NCBI GenBank assembly: GCA_930367215.1
Contig: OV884060.1
Span: forward strand, 212,353,253-212,417,252
Direction: 5' to 3'
DNA length: 64,000 bases
Origin: Pollenia angustigena
Taxonomy: Eukaryota > Arthropoda > Insecta > Diptera > Polleniidae
The position numbers were made by a program, and so were the translations under genes. A model generated the notes under the pieces. The model was not told the DNA's origin, did no database searches, and was given only the letters and a program-made list of their open reading frames with translations. Shown one piece after another: positions 1 through 10,293 of this stretch; positions within the stretch are counted from its first letter, which is position 1, and every line of letters starts with the position of its first letter.

Positions 1-555
1 TGAATAAATGCTTCAATGTCTTCCAATGCGTCAATTAAAACGGGCATGTGTGTATAGACATGAGCTTTAACATAGCCCCACAAAAAATAGTCTAAAGGCT
101 TTAAATCGCACGATTTAGGCGGCCAATTGACCGGTCCCAACGTGAAATAAAATGTTCACCGAACTCGCCTCTCAATAAGTCCATTGTTAACCGTGCTGTG
201 TGGCATGTGGCACCGTCTTGTTGAAATCACATGTTATGCAAGTCAAGCTCTTGCATTTTGGGCAAAAAAAAGTTGGATATCATCTCAGGGTAGCGCTTTC
301 TATTCACAGTTACGTTACGATTCGCATCATCTTTGAAGAAGTACGGTCCAATGATGCCACCAGCCCATAAACCGCACCAAACTGTGACTTTTTCTGGATG
401 CATCGGTAGCTCTTGTAATGCTTCTGGCTGATCTTTACCCATTGAGCTTCGTCGCTGAACACAAGAAGCGCGCGATGAACTTTCTTAATAGAGCACGCAT
501 TTTGATAATAAAATTTAATAATTTGCAAGCGTTGTTCGTTTGTAAGACGATTCAT
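1..555 (-). pseudogene. mariner-type transposase relic, cut by window edge
   Basis: Minus-strand remains of a Tc1/mariner-superfamily transposase. Translation from the ATG at 555 gives an N-terminal HTH segment (MNRLTNEQR...) close to the start of the intact copy at 37002. It then jumps straight to the VFSDEA motif around the first catalytic Asp, so roughly 120 residues are deleted. A second deletion and a frame change lead to the WCGLWAGGIIGPYFF block (227-442). The QQDGATCHTA block around the second Asp follows near 200-230, then a further frameshift before the third-Asp region. The C-terminus lies beyond base 1. An acceptor-like TCTTCAG sits 19 nt before the ATG, as in the intact relatives. 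Clearly non-functional. Confidence 0.9.
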
Positions 556-560
556 CGTTA

Positions 561-1308
561 AATTATAGACCAAACTGAAGATGTTTGACAGTAAAACAAA
601 ACACGAAACGTGCGTCAGCTGTTTAAACCAGTGTTGCCAAAAAGATAATAGCGAAGAAATCACCCGATAGAAGACCAATAAGAATAAAAATCTTTCACAA
701 TGGTTACCAAAGACCAAAAAAAATTAATAATCTTTCATAATGTTTATGGCAGAACTATAATTTTCCGACTAATTTATAATTATTATCACCGGAACCATTT
801 TTTTTTTTTATTTATTTTTTCCATAACCTTTTGGATATTTAAAAAATATTAACAGTTATTTCGGGTCCCTGATACAATGTTGTGTTTTTGGTGTTGTATG
901 TACTTGGTGTATATTATCGACCCTACCGTTTACATGAATTCGTCAACAACAAAAAACCCGACAATGAAGTAAGAAAATGGTATATCAAAGCAAACGCATC
1001 TGGTACAATTAAAAATGATAAAAAAAAGACGTAAAAATATTACGAAGCAGTATAATTTAATAATTTAGGACAGTTTAAAAAGAAAACACTTTCGTTTAAG
1101 CATCAATTTTAAGTTAAAATTATCAATTTTTATGACGATATTCTTAAAAAACCCAAAATGTTCCTGTTTGACTTTGGTCTATGTCTATAATCAAAATATT
1201 CGGCTTAAATCTATGGATTCTGTATAGTTTACCGACGTAGCTCCATACAAAAAAAAGTACCTATGGAGATAGAAAATTGAAAAATAAGAAGAAAAAATTA
1301 AATAAAAC
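561..1308. other. unassigned AT-rich sequence
   Basis: No convincing coding frame, TIR pair or repeat partner was found in this stretch apart from the 5' flank of the transposase relic. It is AT-rich with short A and T runs. Confidence 0.5.
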
Positions 1309-1508
1309 AAGTAAGAGTGCTATATTCGGCTATGCCGAATCTTAAATACCCTTCACCATGGTTTGGAAAGAACAGAAGTTTATATATATGGATATCTAAA
1401 TATATGTAAGTATATATACATGTATATTATATAATATATATCTTTTAGTTTTATTTAATTATTTGCACATGTTTGCGTGCTATTAAATATATTAAAAGTT
1501 TAATTAAT
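1309..1508. repeat. dispersed repeat C, outer piece with ATTCGGC hairpin
   Basis: Begins with AAGAGTGCTATATTCGGC, followed by a short hairpin (ATTCGGC/GCCGAAT) and then 'taaatacccttcacc'. The same hairpin-plus-tail occurs reversed at 29571-29599 and decayed at 14800-14830. A hairpin near the end of an AT-rich, GTCY-bearing fly repeat is reminiscent of Helitron-derived DINE-1/mini-me elements; that assignment is inference. The repeat is interrupted here by the palindrome at 1509-3863 and resumes at 3868, 8295 and 9749. Confidence 0.55.
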
Positions 1509-3863
1509 GAGCATTTCCATTTTATTTCACCGGTAAATTTCTCGATCGTGTCCGATTTCAATAAAATTTGGTGAGTGTGTAAAGTAGTATATGTGTGTAA
1601 GAAAAATGATTTTTTTTTTTTTTTTTTTTTGAAAACTGTGGCAACACTATACCTTTGAATAACTGAAAATTTTGGGTTAGCGACCTCACTCTAAAGTTCA
1701 TAACTTTTGTTGTGTAAAAGATATTAAAAAAATTCTTTTTGCATAAGAATGGTATAAAAATAGGGTTTTAGAAATTAAAAAAAAAAATAAAAAAAAAACT
1801 TTTTTATAAAAAAAAAAAATAAAAAAAAATTTAAAATTAAATTTTTGAAATGATTACCCCCTTTAATTTTTTTTATTTTTTTTATGCAAATAGCCACATA
1901 TGTTCTCTAACCACCCTGAAAATTTTAGAGTGGTAGCACTTAAACTTTTCAAGATATGTAGAGCTATGTAGTTACTACAATATACATTAGCGTGGCCGTT
2001 AGTTGTATGGAGAACTTTTTTTTTTTTATTTCTTATATTCTCCCCCCCCAAATCGGTTCAGTTTTATGTAAAAAAAAATACAAAAAAATTTCGTAGCGAT
2101 AAGTTGTGTTTTAGGGGGGGCGTCGGCCCCTCAAAGTTTGCCATCAAGCCATTTATTCAAATGTAATTTGTTTGCATATGACTATCTCTTAAAAACAACA
2201 TTTTACAAGAACATGATATATGGCAATATTTTAGCTCTTCTAGTCAACAACATTAGCCTCGAAGAAAGTTTTTTGCTAAAATTAATATTTAAGAAAATAA
2301 TTAAGAAAATAACAACAAAATTCCAAACATTTTATATACGTTTTATATATATAAAAGAGGGATTTAATGTCAAGTGAACTAATTTTGAAATCGAAATCTT
2401 TCGATTTGGATGAAATTTGCACCACCGTTAGTCCCATTGAATAGTAGTTCAGACACAACTTTTCAACAAGATCGGTCAAAAAGTTTCTGAGTTTGGGAGG
2501 GTCAAAGTTTGAAATTTTGGCCATACAGGTGTTCTTTCACATCCATGTAACTTATTACCAATTGGGGTTAGCAAAATTTGTCTCAAGCAGCTTAGATAGC
2601 AGCTTAGATAGCTATTTAATCAATCTTTTTAAAAAAAATTTTTTAACATATTTTTTTTATATTTAAAACTTTTTTTTTTTTTTTTTTTTGCCAAGTTGTA
2701 AATTTAAAAAAAAAATTTTAAAAAATTCAAAAAAAAACAAAAAAATTTTTTCTTTAACGATTGATCAAATAGCTATCTAAGCTGCTTGGGACAAATTTTG
2801 CTAACCCCAATTGGTAATAAGTTACATGGATGTGAAAGAACACCTATATGGCCAAAATTTCAAACTTTGACCCCCCCAAACTCAGAAACTTTTTGACCGA
2901 TCTTGTTGAAAATTTGTGTCTAAACTACTATTCAATAGGACTAACGTTGGTGCAAATTTCATCCAAATCGAAAGACATCGATTTCAAAATTAGTTCACTT
3001 GACATTAAATCCCTCTTTTATATATATAAAACGTATATAAAATGTTTGGAATTTTGTTGTTATTTTCTTAATTATTTTCTTAAATATTAATTTTAGCAAA
3101 AAACTTTCTTCGAGGCTAATGTTGTTGACTAGAAGAGCTAAAATATTGCCATATATCATGTTCTTGTAAAATGTTGTTTTTAAGAGATAGTCATATGCAA
3201 ACAAATTACATTTGAATAAATGGCTTGATGGCAAACTTTGAGGGGCGGACGCCCCCCCTAAAACACAACTTATCGCTACGAAATTTTTTTGTATTTTTTT
3301 TTACATAAAACTGAACCGATTTGGGGGGGGAGAATATAAGAAATAAAAAAAAAAAAGTTCTCCATACAACTAACGGCCACGCTAATGTATATTGTAGTAA
3401 CTACATAGCTCTACATATCTTGAAAAGTTTAAGTGCTACCACTCTAAAATTTTCAGGGTGGTTAGAGAACATATGTGGCTATTTGCATAAAAAAAATAAA
3501 AAAAATTAAAGGGGGTAATCATTTTAAAAATTTAATTTTAAATTTTTTTTTATTTTTTTTTTTTATAAAAAAGTTTTTTTTTTATTTTTTTTTTTTAATT
3601 TCTAAAACCCTATTTTTATACCATTCTTATGTAAAAAGAATTTTTTTAATATCTTTTACACAACAAAAGTTATGAACTTTAGAGTGAGGTCGCTAACCCA
3701 AAATTTTCAGTTATTCAAAGGTATAGTGTTGCCACAGTTTTCAAAAAAAAAAAAAAAAAAAATCATTTTTCTTACACACATATACTACTTTACACACTCA
3801 CCAAATTTTATTGAAATCGGACACGATCGAGAAATTTACCGGTGAAATAAAATGGAAATGCTC
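1509..3863. mobile_element. 2.36-kb near-perfect palindrome (foldback element)
   Basis: Two arms of about 1.13 kb (1509-2640 and about 2735-3863) are reverse complements with only scattered differences, separated by about 95 bp of A/T runs. Termini are GAGCATTTCCATTTTATTTC in inverted orientation. TAAT flanks both ends (1505-1508, 3864-3867) and may be a 4-bp TSD. One visible difference is a 12-bp duplication, AGCAGCTTAGAT, only in the left arm near 2590. Short reading frames in one arm recur identically in the other, so they are products of the symmetry, not genes. No transposase is present. Confidence 0.9.
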
Positions 3864-3867
3864 TAAT

Positions 3868-4317
3868 ATATAGCAAGTTTAGTTTTGATAGAATTTCAGC
3901 ATTTGGTCATAACTTGGCCATTTTGTAACCGATTTCACAGATTTTTATACCGACATCTTAAAGTATAAAATGACCATTTACTTTGGTGAGAAGACTTGGA
4001 GTCGGGAAGTTCTATGGTTCCCGAAAATAGGTATTTAAAAATAAACTATATATTTGACATAACTTTTTTTTTACCGATTTTCCGAGTTTTTCAGCAAATA
4101 TATATGTTCTAAAGATTTGCGATATTTTGATATCTAAAACGTATGAATAGGTCATATTACAGCTCTAAAATTTTAGTTTTTATAATAAAAATTGTATTGT
4201 TGTTTAGTGCTTTTTTGAGTATTTTGCTCATAACTTAACCATTTTTAACCGATTTGGCAGATTTATACACCAACGTGCTTAAGAATAATATTACCATTAA
4301 ATTGGGTTATAGCTATA
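3868..4317. repeat. dispersed repeat C, middle piece
   Basis: Contains phrases such as 'ggtcataact', 'taaccgatttgacagattt' and 'gggaagttctatggttcccg' that recur at 8408-8600. This shows two related copies or halves of one repeat separated by the TIR element at 4324-8288. Bases 4128-4145 also provide the uninterrupted version of the insertion site of the hAT derivative at 8601-9748. Confidence 0.6.
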
Positions 4318-4343
4318 TATGTATCAGAGATCAGCAATGAATC

Positions 4344-6097
4344 CCCTGTTGGCCAAACTGCCGTCGACGACATTGTCGTCAACAATTTATGCACGACATG
4401 TCTTCTATCAATTAGGATTTCTGGAAGACAATTTTGAGGAAAATGTCGTGAACGACAAAATACTCGACATTGTCTACTTTGAAGATTTTGAAGAAGTTAA
4501 TAAACGACGACATGACCGACATTGTCTTTCAAGTTGTCTTTTGTTAAAGCTTATCCACGACAACATGACAGACATTTTCTTGTAAGGTATCCTCTATCAA
4601 CAACTATACACGACAGTATGAGCGACAGTGTCTTGTAAGCTGTCCTGTATTAAAGTGTATGCACGACAACATGACCGACAGTGTCTTGTAAGGTGTCCTT
4701 TATCAACTTCTTAGCACGACAATATGAGCGACATTGTCTTGTAAGCTGTCTTCTTAACAAACAAAAATAAGTTGTTTCCAATAAAAAATAAAAATAACTG
4801 TACAATAACGATAATAATAAAAAAAAAACCAAAGCAAAGTGAAGAAAATCAGTCAGTCAAGTCTGAGAACTCAAAGACTAAGGTATGATTTTAAAAACAT
4901 ATATGTGCTATTGTATATTTTTATTTATTCATTTAGGTTTATGTATAGGCGACATTGTCGTGTAAGCTGTAACTCCTGCAACTTCATCGACATTGTCCTT
5001 TACGCAGCCGTTGACGTCAAAGTAGAATCCATTGTCGTCTATATAGTCATCAAAGACAATACAAACGACAATGCCTTTCATGTGGTCATTCACGACTATA
5101 TGGACGACAATGTCGTGCATGTGGTCATCAACGACAGGCTGAGCGACACTGTCTCTCTTTGTGTCGTGCACGATTTACGCGACACTTGTTTGCAAATGTC
5201 ATCGACGATTTACATCAGCGAAGGGCAGATAGAGAACACTGAATAAAAGAGAGCAAATTAGTTGATTTACACTTAGAGAAATTCTCGAAAAGTTTTTCAA
5301 ACTGTATGTAAATTTGCAAAACAAAAAAAAAAAAAAAAGTTAAGTAAAAATATTATTATTATATAATTCATCAAGTTTTCCTTAACGGTAAAATATATAT
5401 ATCCATATTGTCACCTGAAATCGAAAAGACCGTGAGCAAAAACTTCAAAATGTGTACTATTTATATGTAAATATGCAAAAAAAAAAAAAAAGGAATTCAA
5501 TAAAAAAAAAACTGGATTATTATATAATTCATCATCCCACATGATGGCTGAAAAGTTTTTAAAACAAGCTGAAAAAACATACATAAGCACAGCTTGATCA
5601 CAACACAATAAATATATTGCCAGTGTAAAACTACGAAATTGCTAAATTTGCCAAAATAACAACATGCGCAACAGTCCTGCTTTGTTGAAATTTATTAAGC
5701 AACTGAATACAATTTTACTTTTTTTCCTTCTGTTGTGTTTGTTTTTCGGGTTGCCTTTGTTACTGTTTATGCATGAAACAATGACTTCAAGATTTTCAGT
5801 TTGTGCTAAAAAAATAGTTTTTTATTTATTTTCTCTATTTTAAAAGTAGTATAATAAAACAAGTGTATGGTATGTTTTGGGGATTTTAAGGAATACCTTA
5901 GTAGGACAATTTTTGCATTTTTAGCAGCTCTGGTAAAAAAAACACGATGAGTAAATGTAAAAACCCGAAAAACTTCGTAATCCAGGCAAACCAGCGCCCA
6001 CCGCTGATTTACATTAGTTGTCTCTTACGTGTCGTGCAGGAATTAACATTGTCGTGCACGATTGATCAATGATTCTTGCACGACATAGCCAACTGGG
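4344..6097. mobile_element. CCCWG element alpha with CGACAWTGTCG arrays
   Basis: Ends are CCCTGTTGGCCA (left) and, read inward from the right, CCCAGTTGGCTA. TC flanks both sides (4342-4343, 6098-6099), a 2-bp TSD. The interior carries dozens of ACGACA/TGTCGT half-sites in both orientations, often joined as CGACATTGTCG, at 4365-5220 and 6030-6090. An hAT MITE (5216-6006) interrupts it. A related terminal fragment lies at 10861-11057. Translated frames here encode only the repeat. Confidence 0.75.
5216..6006. mobile_element. hAT-type MITE, TSD ATTTACAT
   Basis: Ends read CAGCGAAGGGCAG and, inward from the right, CAGCGGTGGGCGC. The 8-bp TSD ATTTACAT is perfect (5208-5215, 6007-6014). The 8-bp duplication and CAGNG start are typical of hAT elements. 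The interior has two imperfect direct repeats including 'tattatataattcatca' near 5350 and 5518. No transposase. Confidence 0.85.
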
Positions 6098-6155
6098 TCG
6101 TTTTTTCGCTACTCATACTGACTCATGCAATTGTAAGTATAAGTGCGTAGAAATC

Positions 6156-6810
6156 CCCTGCAGGCAATTCAGTTAACTTTCAATTAATTTAAAGCTAACT
6201 ATTTCTCAAGTAGTGGTGGTTGACAATTGGATTACTTTTATATGTAATTAACTAACTTTTTTAACATTGCGATGTCCTAGGAAGTAGTCAATTGTCCGAC
6301 TCTGCATTACTTTCAGTTAACTTAAAAGTTAACTTTTTGTAGCTACCCAGCAAAAACTTTATAAAAATATATAGTTACACAAAGTCAATAAAGTAAATTT
6401 TTTTTTATTTTTTTTAATTTTTTTTTTATTTTTTTTAATTTAATTTAATTTAATTTTTTAATTTTTTTTTTTTTTATTTTTTCTTATTTTATTTTACTTT
6501 ATTTTATTTTTTATTTTTTTTTCTGTCTCTGGTGGGATTCGATCCCGCAACCTCGGTGCTGATAGACTAGCTCGCTACCAGCTAGTCTACCGGGGCAGTG
6601 TAGTTTTTGTATTAAAAAACTATGTTTTTTGACTATAATGACATTTTGTTTGCCAATCGACATGGCTCTCTCTACTTAAAATATACAGTGTTTGTATACA
6701 CTTTGGTTAATGTAAATTTTCCATTGCTTAGTTGTTGGCTTTAAGTTAGTCTATACAAGCTAACTTAAAGTTGGCTTTTTTTGTAGTTAGCTACTCATTT
6801 GCCGGCAGGG
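6156..6810. mobile_element. CCCWG element beta with AGTTAACT motifs
   Basis: Ends CCCTGCAGGCAA and, inward from the right, CCCTGCCGGCAA (11 of 12 match). TC dinucleotide on both sides (6154-6155, 6811-6812). Subterminal repeats are the palindrome AGTTAACT and variants. It shares the core TAACATTNCGATGTCCTAGG (6261-6280) with element delta at 41619-42044, which has different subterminal repeats. A tRNA-derived SINE is inserted in it. Confidence 0.75.
6390..6598 (-). mobile_element. tRNA-derived SINE with A-rich tail
   Basis: On the minus strand a tRNA-like head (6598-6525) is followed by a long A-rich tail (about 6524-6390). An A-box TAGACTAGCTGG (6589-6578) fits TRGCNNAGYNGG with one mismatch. 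A B-box GGATCGAATCC (6545-6535) fits GGTTCGANTCC with one mismatch, and the spacing of about 32 nt is normal for RNA polymerase III internal promoters. The acceptor stem is not closed and the middle forms a TAGACTAGCT hairpin, so this is not a functional tRNA gene. No flanking TSD was recognised. Confidence 0.7.
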
Positions 6811-7098
6811 TCATTTCAACTTAACTACTCCAATTCACTCATACTCACAAGAGAAATATTTATGAGTGCGATATATGCGTATAATGCATACTCATAATTT
6901 ATGAGTCATAAATGACCTCAGCTTGATTTATAATTTCAAGAAAATACTTACAATACTCACAATGATTCAAATCATTTAGCTCATCCATTTAACGTTTTAA
7001 CACAACAGAGAAAACACACAACTTAATAATCAGCGCTGCCAGATAAATTTGCCGAAAAATCGTCCACTTCATACATGTAACTTTAGTAAACTGTAATT

Positions 7099-8027
7099 AG
7101 GTCTGTCTGGGTACTTTTCCAGTAGCAAATACTCAGTAAATTTTTTTGGGAGAGTAAGACCAATATTACTCTATCGGCTGAAAAAATCTCAAAAAGTACG
7201 CAGACAGTATCCAGTGAAATTTTGCAAGAAAACAGCTGACGGTGTGTAAACAATTTAAATAAAAAAGCAAAAGAATTTTAGCATATGTGTACGCAAAATT
7301 GAATTCTCGAGGTAAATTAAAAAATTATTAATTAAAGTGAAGCTTAAAAAGGGTTGTAAATTAAAAAACTTGTTTATTACACTGTTATTAGTTTGGTAAA
7401 TTCAATTTCTTCTTAGTTTTTAGTTTTATTTGTCGGGTTTTTTATAAAACTTCTTTTGCTTACATTGCCAATATAGTGCCGGCTTACAATGGAAAAAAAA
7501 GAATGAAATGCCCAATACAGTGCCCACCAACAGCTTGACAACGGAGAAAAATAATTTGGATGTGAAGTGCTCGCCAGGAACACAATTCCAAATACTCGCC
7601 TCTTCAATTGCAAAGTTTGTCCCACAAAGTTCTGCTGGTTCTATCGGTTCTGCCATCTCCACTCCACTTACGCCACGGTCGCACTGTATATTTGGATGTT
7701 TCTAGCATGAAGTAAAATGTTTTGTTTATTATAATTTATTATAAACGTTAAAACTCAACACAATTCTAACTACTTACCTCTGCCATTATTAAATTTAAAT
7801 TTTTATTTTCATTTCCCAAAAACTATTTCATTCAAACAGCTGTTCAAACTATTTGCAAAATCTTGCAAGCGGAAATTTCTCCAGTAACATTTTGCAAGTT
7901 CTCTAAATTCCAACTGTCAAAAAATTCTCTTTTTAGCTCTCTCGCTGCAAGAGATTTGGAGTACTCAGACAACATTTTGCAAGATTTTGCAACATTTTGC
8001 GCAAAATATGTGTACGCAGACAGACCT
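7099..8027. mobile_element. TIR element (AGGTCTGTCTG) enclosing a small gene
   Basis: Ends AGGTCTGTCTGGGTAC and, inward from the right, AGGTCTGTCTGCGTAC (15 of 16 match), with ATT on both sides as a possible 3-bp TSD. Repeated GTACGCA and TTTTGCAAG motifs occupy the subterminal zones. The middle is a two-exon reading frame (7426-7786, minus). Further out, similar GCTGCCAGAT sequences at 7036 and 8070 are inverted, hinting at an older enclosing hAT-like element. Confidence 0.65.
7426..7786 (-). CDS. two-exon small single-pass membrane protein, unknown
   Basis: Not a family I recognise. Exon 1 is ATGGCAGAG (7786-7778), followed by a strong donor GTAAGTAG. A 94-bp intron (7777-7684) ends in ATATACAG. 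Exon 2 (7683-7426) continues in frame to a TAA stop, giving 88 residues. An in-frame ATG about 13 codons in is an alternative start. The protein has an acidic N-terminal part rich in Glu and Pro, one hydrophobic segment (about residues 47-67, LFFSVVKLLVGTVLGI then FFFF), and a Lys-rich tail ending KKPDK. AATAAA-like signals follow the stop near 7365-7375. Intron size and splice signals fit a fly gene. It sits wholly inside the TIR element 7099-8027, so it may be a captured host gene fragment or an element-encoded gene. Expression is unknown. Confidence 0.5.
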
Positions 8028-8294
8028 ATTGCCAAATCGTCACTTTGCTATTTCGGGGACAAATCTGGCAGCCTCGCATTTTGCTTCGCCTATACACATT
8101 GACTTGAGTAGATTCTAAATCAAACACAACAAATGTTGCTAAGTATGAGTACGATGAATAAAATTAAACTTTTGAGTGAATATGAGTTTGAATAACATTG
8201 GAATAAGTATGAGTGCGTATAAGTACAAGAATTTATGAGTCATGATTTAGCTCTATTCACTTTTTCACTACTCATTGCTGATCTCTGATATGTA

Positions 8295-8600
8295 CTTATG
8301 TATATATACTTACATATATGTACATATATTTAAACAAAATCAATTATAAAAAAAAAACAAACTTAATTATAAAAAAAAAAGAGTAATTTTTGGGATTGCA
8401 GTATTTTGGTCATAACTCAGCTATTTCTTAACCGATTTGACAGATTTATATACCGACGTGTTAAAGAAGAAATTTGCCAGTTATTTTGGTTAAAAAACTT
8501 GGACTCGGGAAGATCTATGGTTCCCGAATATTTAGGTCATAAGTTTTTCGTATCTGAACCGATTTTTCTACTAAAAATTTCCGATCTTTTGATATATAAC
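8295..8600. repeat. dispersed repeat C piece
   Basis: Repeats the 'gtattttggtcataact', 'accgatttgacagattt' and 'gggaagatctatggttcccg' text of 3895-4030. It runs directly into the hAT derivative at 8601 and resumes at 9749. Confidence 0.6.
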
Positions 8601-9748
8601 TTCACTTATTATATTTCCCGTTTTCCCGGGATTTTTGTTGCGTGATCCCGGGAAATAAAAAGTTCTTCATAGTTTCAGAAAACAGCTATTTTTACTCTGA
8701 AATTTAGTTTTCTTTTCTCTAAAAATTAGCATCTGTGGATGGGTTGTCGATTAGATCAATTATAAGAAATGTGTACAAACGTAAATCAATGTCTCCTGCG
8801 GCAATAAATCTATTAAAAGCAGAATGGGCAGTGCAACAGTTGATAATTAATAAATTTAGTGAAGTGATGAATTGATAAAGAACATAAATTCAAAATAAGA
8901 TGCAGGCAGTAAATTCTCATTGACCATGGACAAGTCTTAAAAATAGGATATACATAAACATATCGCTACGTTATTGCAACATAGTCGTATCTACAAAAAA
9001 AAAAAAAAAATCGAGCTTGGTAATATATCCGGGAAGTGCGGGGAAACCGAAATAAAAAAAATAATGAAACTCGTGTAAGTTACTAAAACATACAATTTGA
9101 AAAACACATTGTCCTAAAGATTACAGATGGACCTAATGAAAAGAAATAGTTTGTAAGAAGTAGTCCGGATGATGCTATTTTTTGCATCAACCTTGACATC
9201 AGAAGCATGCAACAACGGTGCACTTTTAATTATTTGTCCAACCTCGGTAAAAAAGTAAACGAAATTTTTCGGAAACATGGCAATCAGTAAACAAAATCAG
9301 AAATATACTCTTTGGCGACTCACTAAACGCTTTGAGTGTGTCAGAAAGTAATTTCCTACGCCGTTAAAAAATGTTAATATATTTATTAAAATATTTTATA
9401 TATTTTATGATTTTACTTTTTGATCTCATATCTTGAGTACCTCAATTGTTATGTTTATTTTATCTTGTACTAGATCATCATAATACGGAATTTACTTATA
9501 ATAGCCAAAGGTAATAATAATTCAAGTTCCGCTTTCAATCTTCAATTAATTTTTGTAGTATTTAAGCATTTATTTTACTTACTTTGTAAACAATTTCCCT
9601 CACGTTTGTTTATAAAAGTTTTTTTCATTAATAAAACCAAGTTTACTTTGTATTATTTGTATGGAGCGGGATCCCGGGATCCCGGGAAATTTAAAAATTT
9701 TTCCCGCTTTCCCGGGAATCGAAAAACTCCGGGAAAAAAAAAACTCTA
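8601..9748 (+). mobile_element. CCCGGG hAT derivative, copy 1
   Basis: Copy of the element that is complete at 18020-19179, in opposite orientation. It contains the GGGATCCCGGGA blocks near both ends and ends ...GGGAAAAAAAAAACTCTA at 9748. The first 20 or so bases of the other end (TAGGGTTTTTTCCCGGGAAT in the sister copy) are missing. Flanks TATATAAC (8593-8600) and TATATAAG (9749-9756) look like an 8-bp TSD with one mismatch. The uninterrupted relative of the site is at 4128-4145. Internal bases 8790-8870 still translate as a stretch of coding-like sequence (SPAAINLLKAEW...), a likely relic of transposase sequence. Confidence 0.8.
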
Positions 9749-10293
9749 TATATAAGGCGTAATCATAGGTCACGTGACAGTCCAAAAATTCAGGTTTTTC
9801 TAAAATTTTTAATATTTTTTGTACGGGAGGTACCACGCCCACTTCTCCAATCCCGCCCACATTTTGTGGGATGCTGTATATGGATATGTTTGTACCTAAT
9901 TTGGAAACTTTGGCTCTTGCCGTTCTCAAGATATACAGAAATAAAAAAATATAACAACAACAAGAGATTTTTGGGCAAAATCAAAGGAAGTCGTGGTTTT
10001 TTGCTCTTATCTCCGTCATTTTTGGACCGATCTGGCTGAATTTCAATAGCAAACTTAAACGGAGTATATGTGACATAAATATACATCAACCTAGTCCACA
10101 CCATATCTGGGGTTTTCGGAAAACCCATTTCAACATACACACGGACAGACGGACAACCGGATTTGAACTTCGCTTTTCATAAGGACCCAGAATATATATA
10201 CTTTATAGGGTGTAGGATCAATATTGTGGAACATACAAACGGAATGACAAAGTTATATATACGCTCTTAAATTCGGTGAAGGGTATAAAAATT
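9749..10293. repeat. dispersed repeat C, end with GTCY-type motif
   Basis: Contains 'acacggacagacggacaacc', then 'aaggacccagaatatatata' and a terminal 'gaagggtata', the typical GTCY proto-microsatellite and tail of fly mini-me/DINE-1-like repeats. Frames of 109-116 codons here are not protein-like. Confidence 0.65.

Larger units (their letters stand above)
4324..8288. mobile_element. TIR element with TATGAGT subterminal repeats
   Basis: Perfect 17-bp TIR TCAGAGATCAGCAATGA at both ends, flanked by TATGTA on each side (4318-4323, 8289-8294). Sequence next to the ends and between nested insertions is full of TATGAGT/ACTCATA motifs (6109-6140, 6830-6910, 8140-8275). It hosts two CCCWG elements (4344-6097, 6156-6810) and a TIR element carrying a small gene (7099-8027). 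No transposase of its own was seen, so it is non-autonomous; superfamily not determined. Confidence 0.75.

Noticed and set aside
2138..3234. Paired reading frames of 79-80 codons in both arms of the palindrome
   Set aside because: They are identical because the arms are mirror images; no protein-like composition and no known family.
4319..5246. Reading frames of 88 and 135 codons
   Set aside because: They translate the ACGACA/TGTCGT repeat array of element alpha in repeated RHC, VVI and DN patterns.
6525..6598. Possible functional tRNA gene on the minus strand
   Set aside because: Acceptor stem does not pair, the anticodon arm is replaced by another hairpin, and an A-rich tail follows; a SINE fits better.
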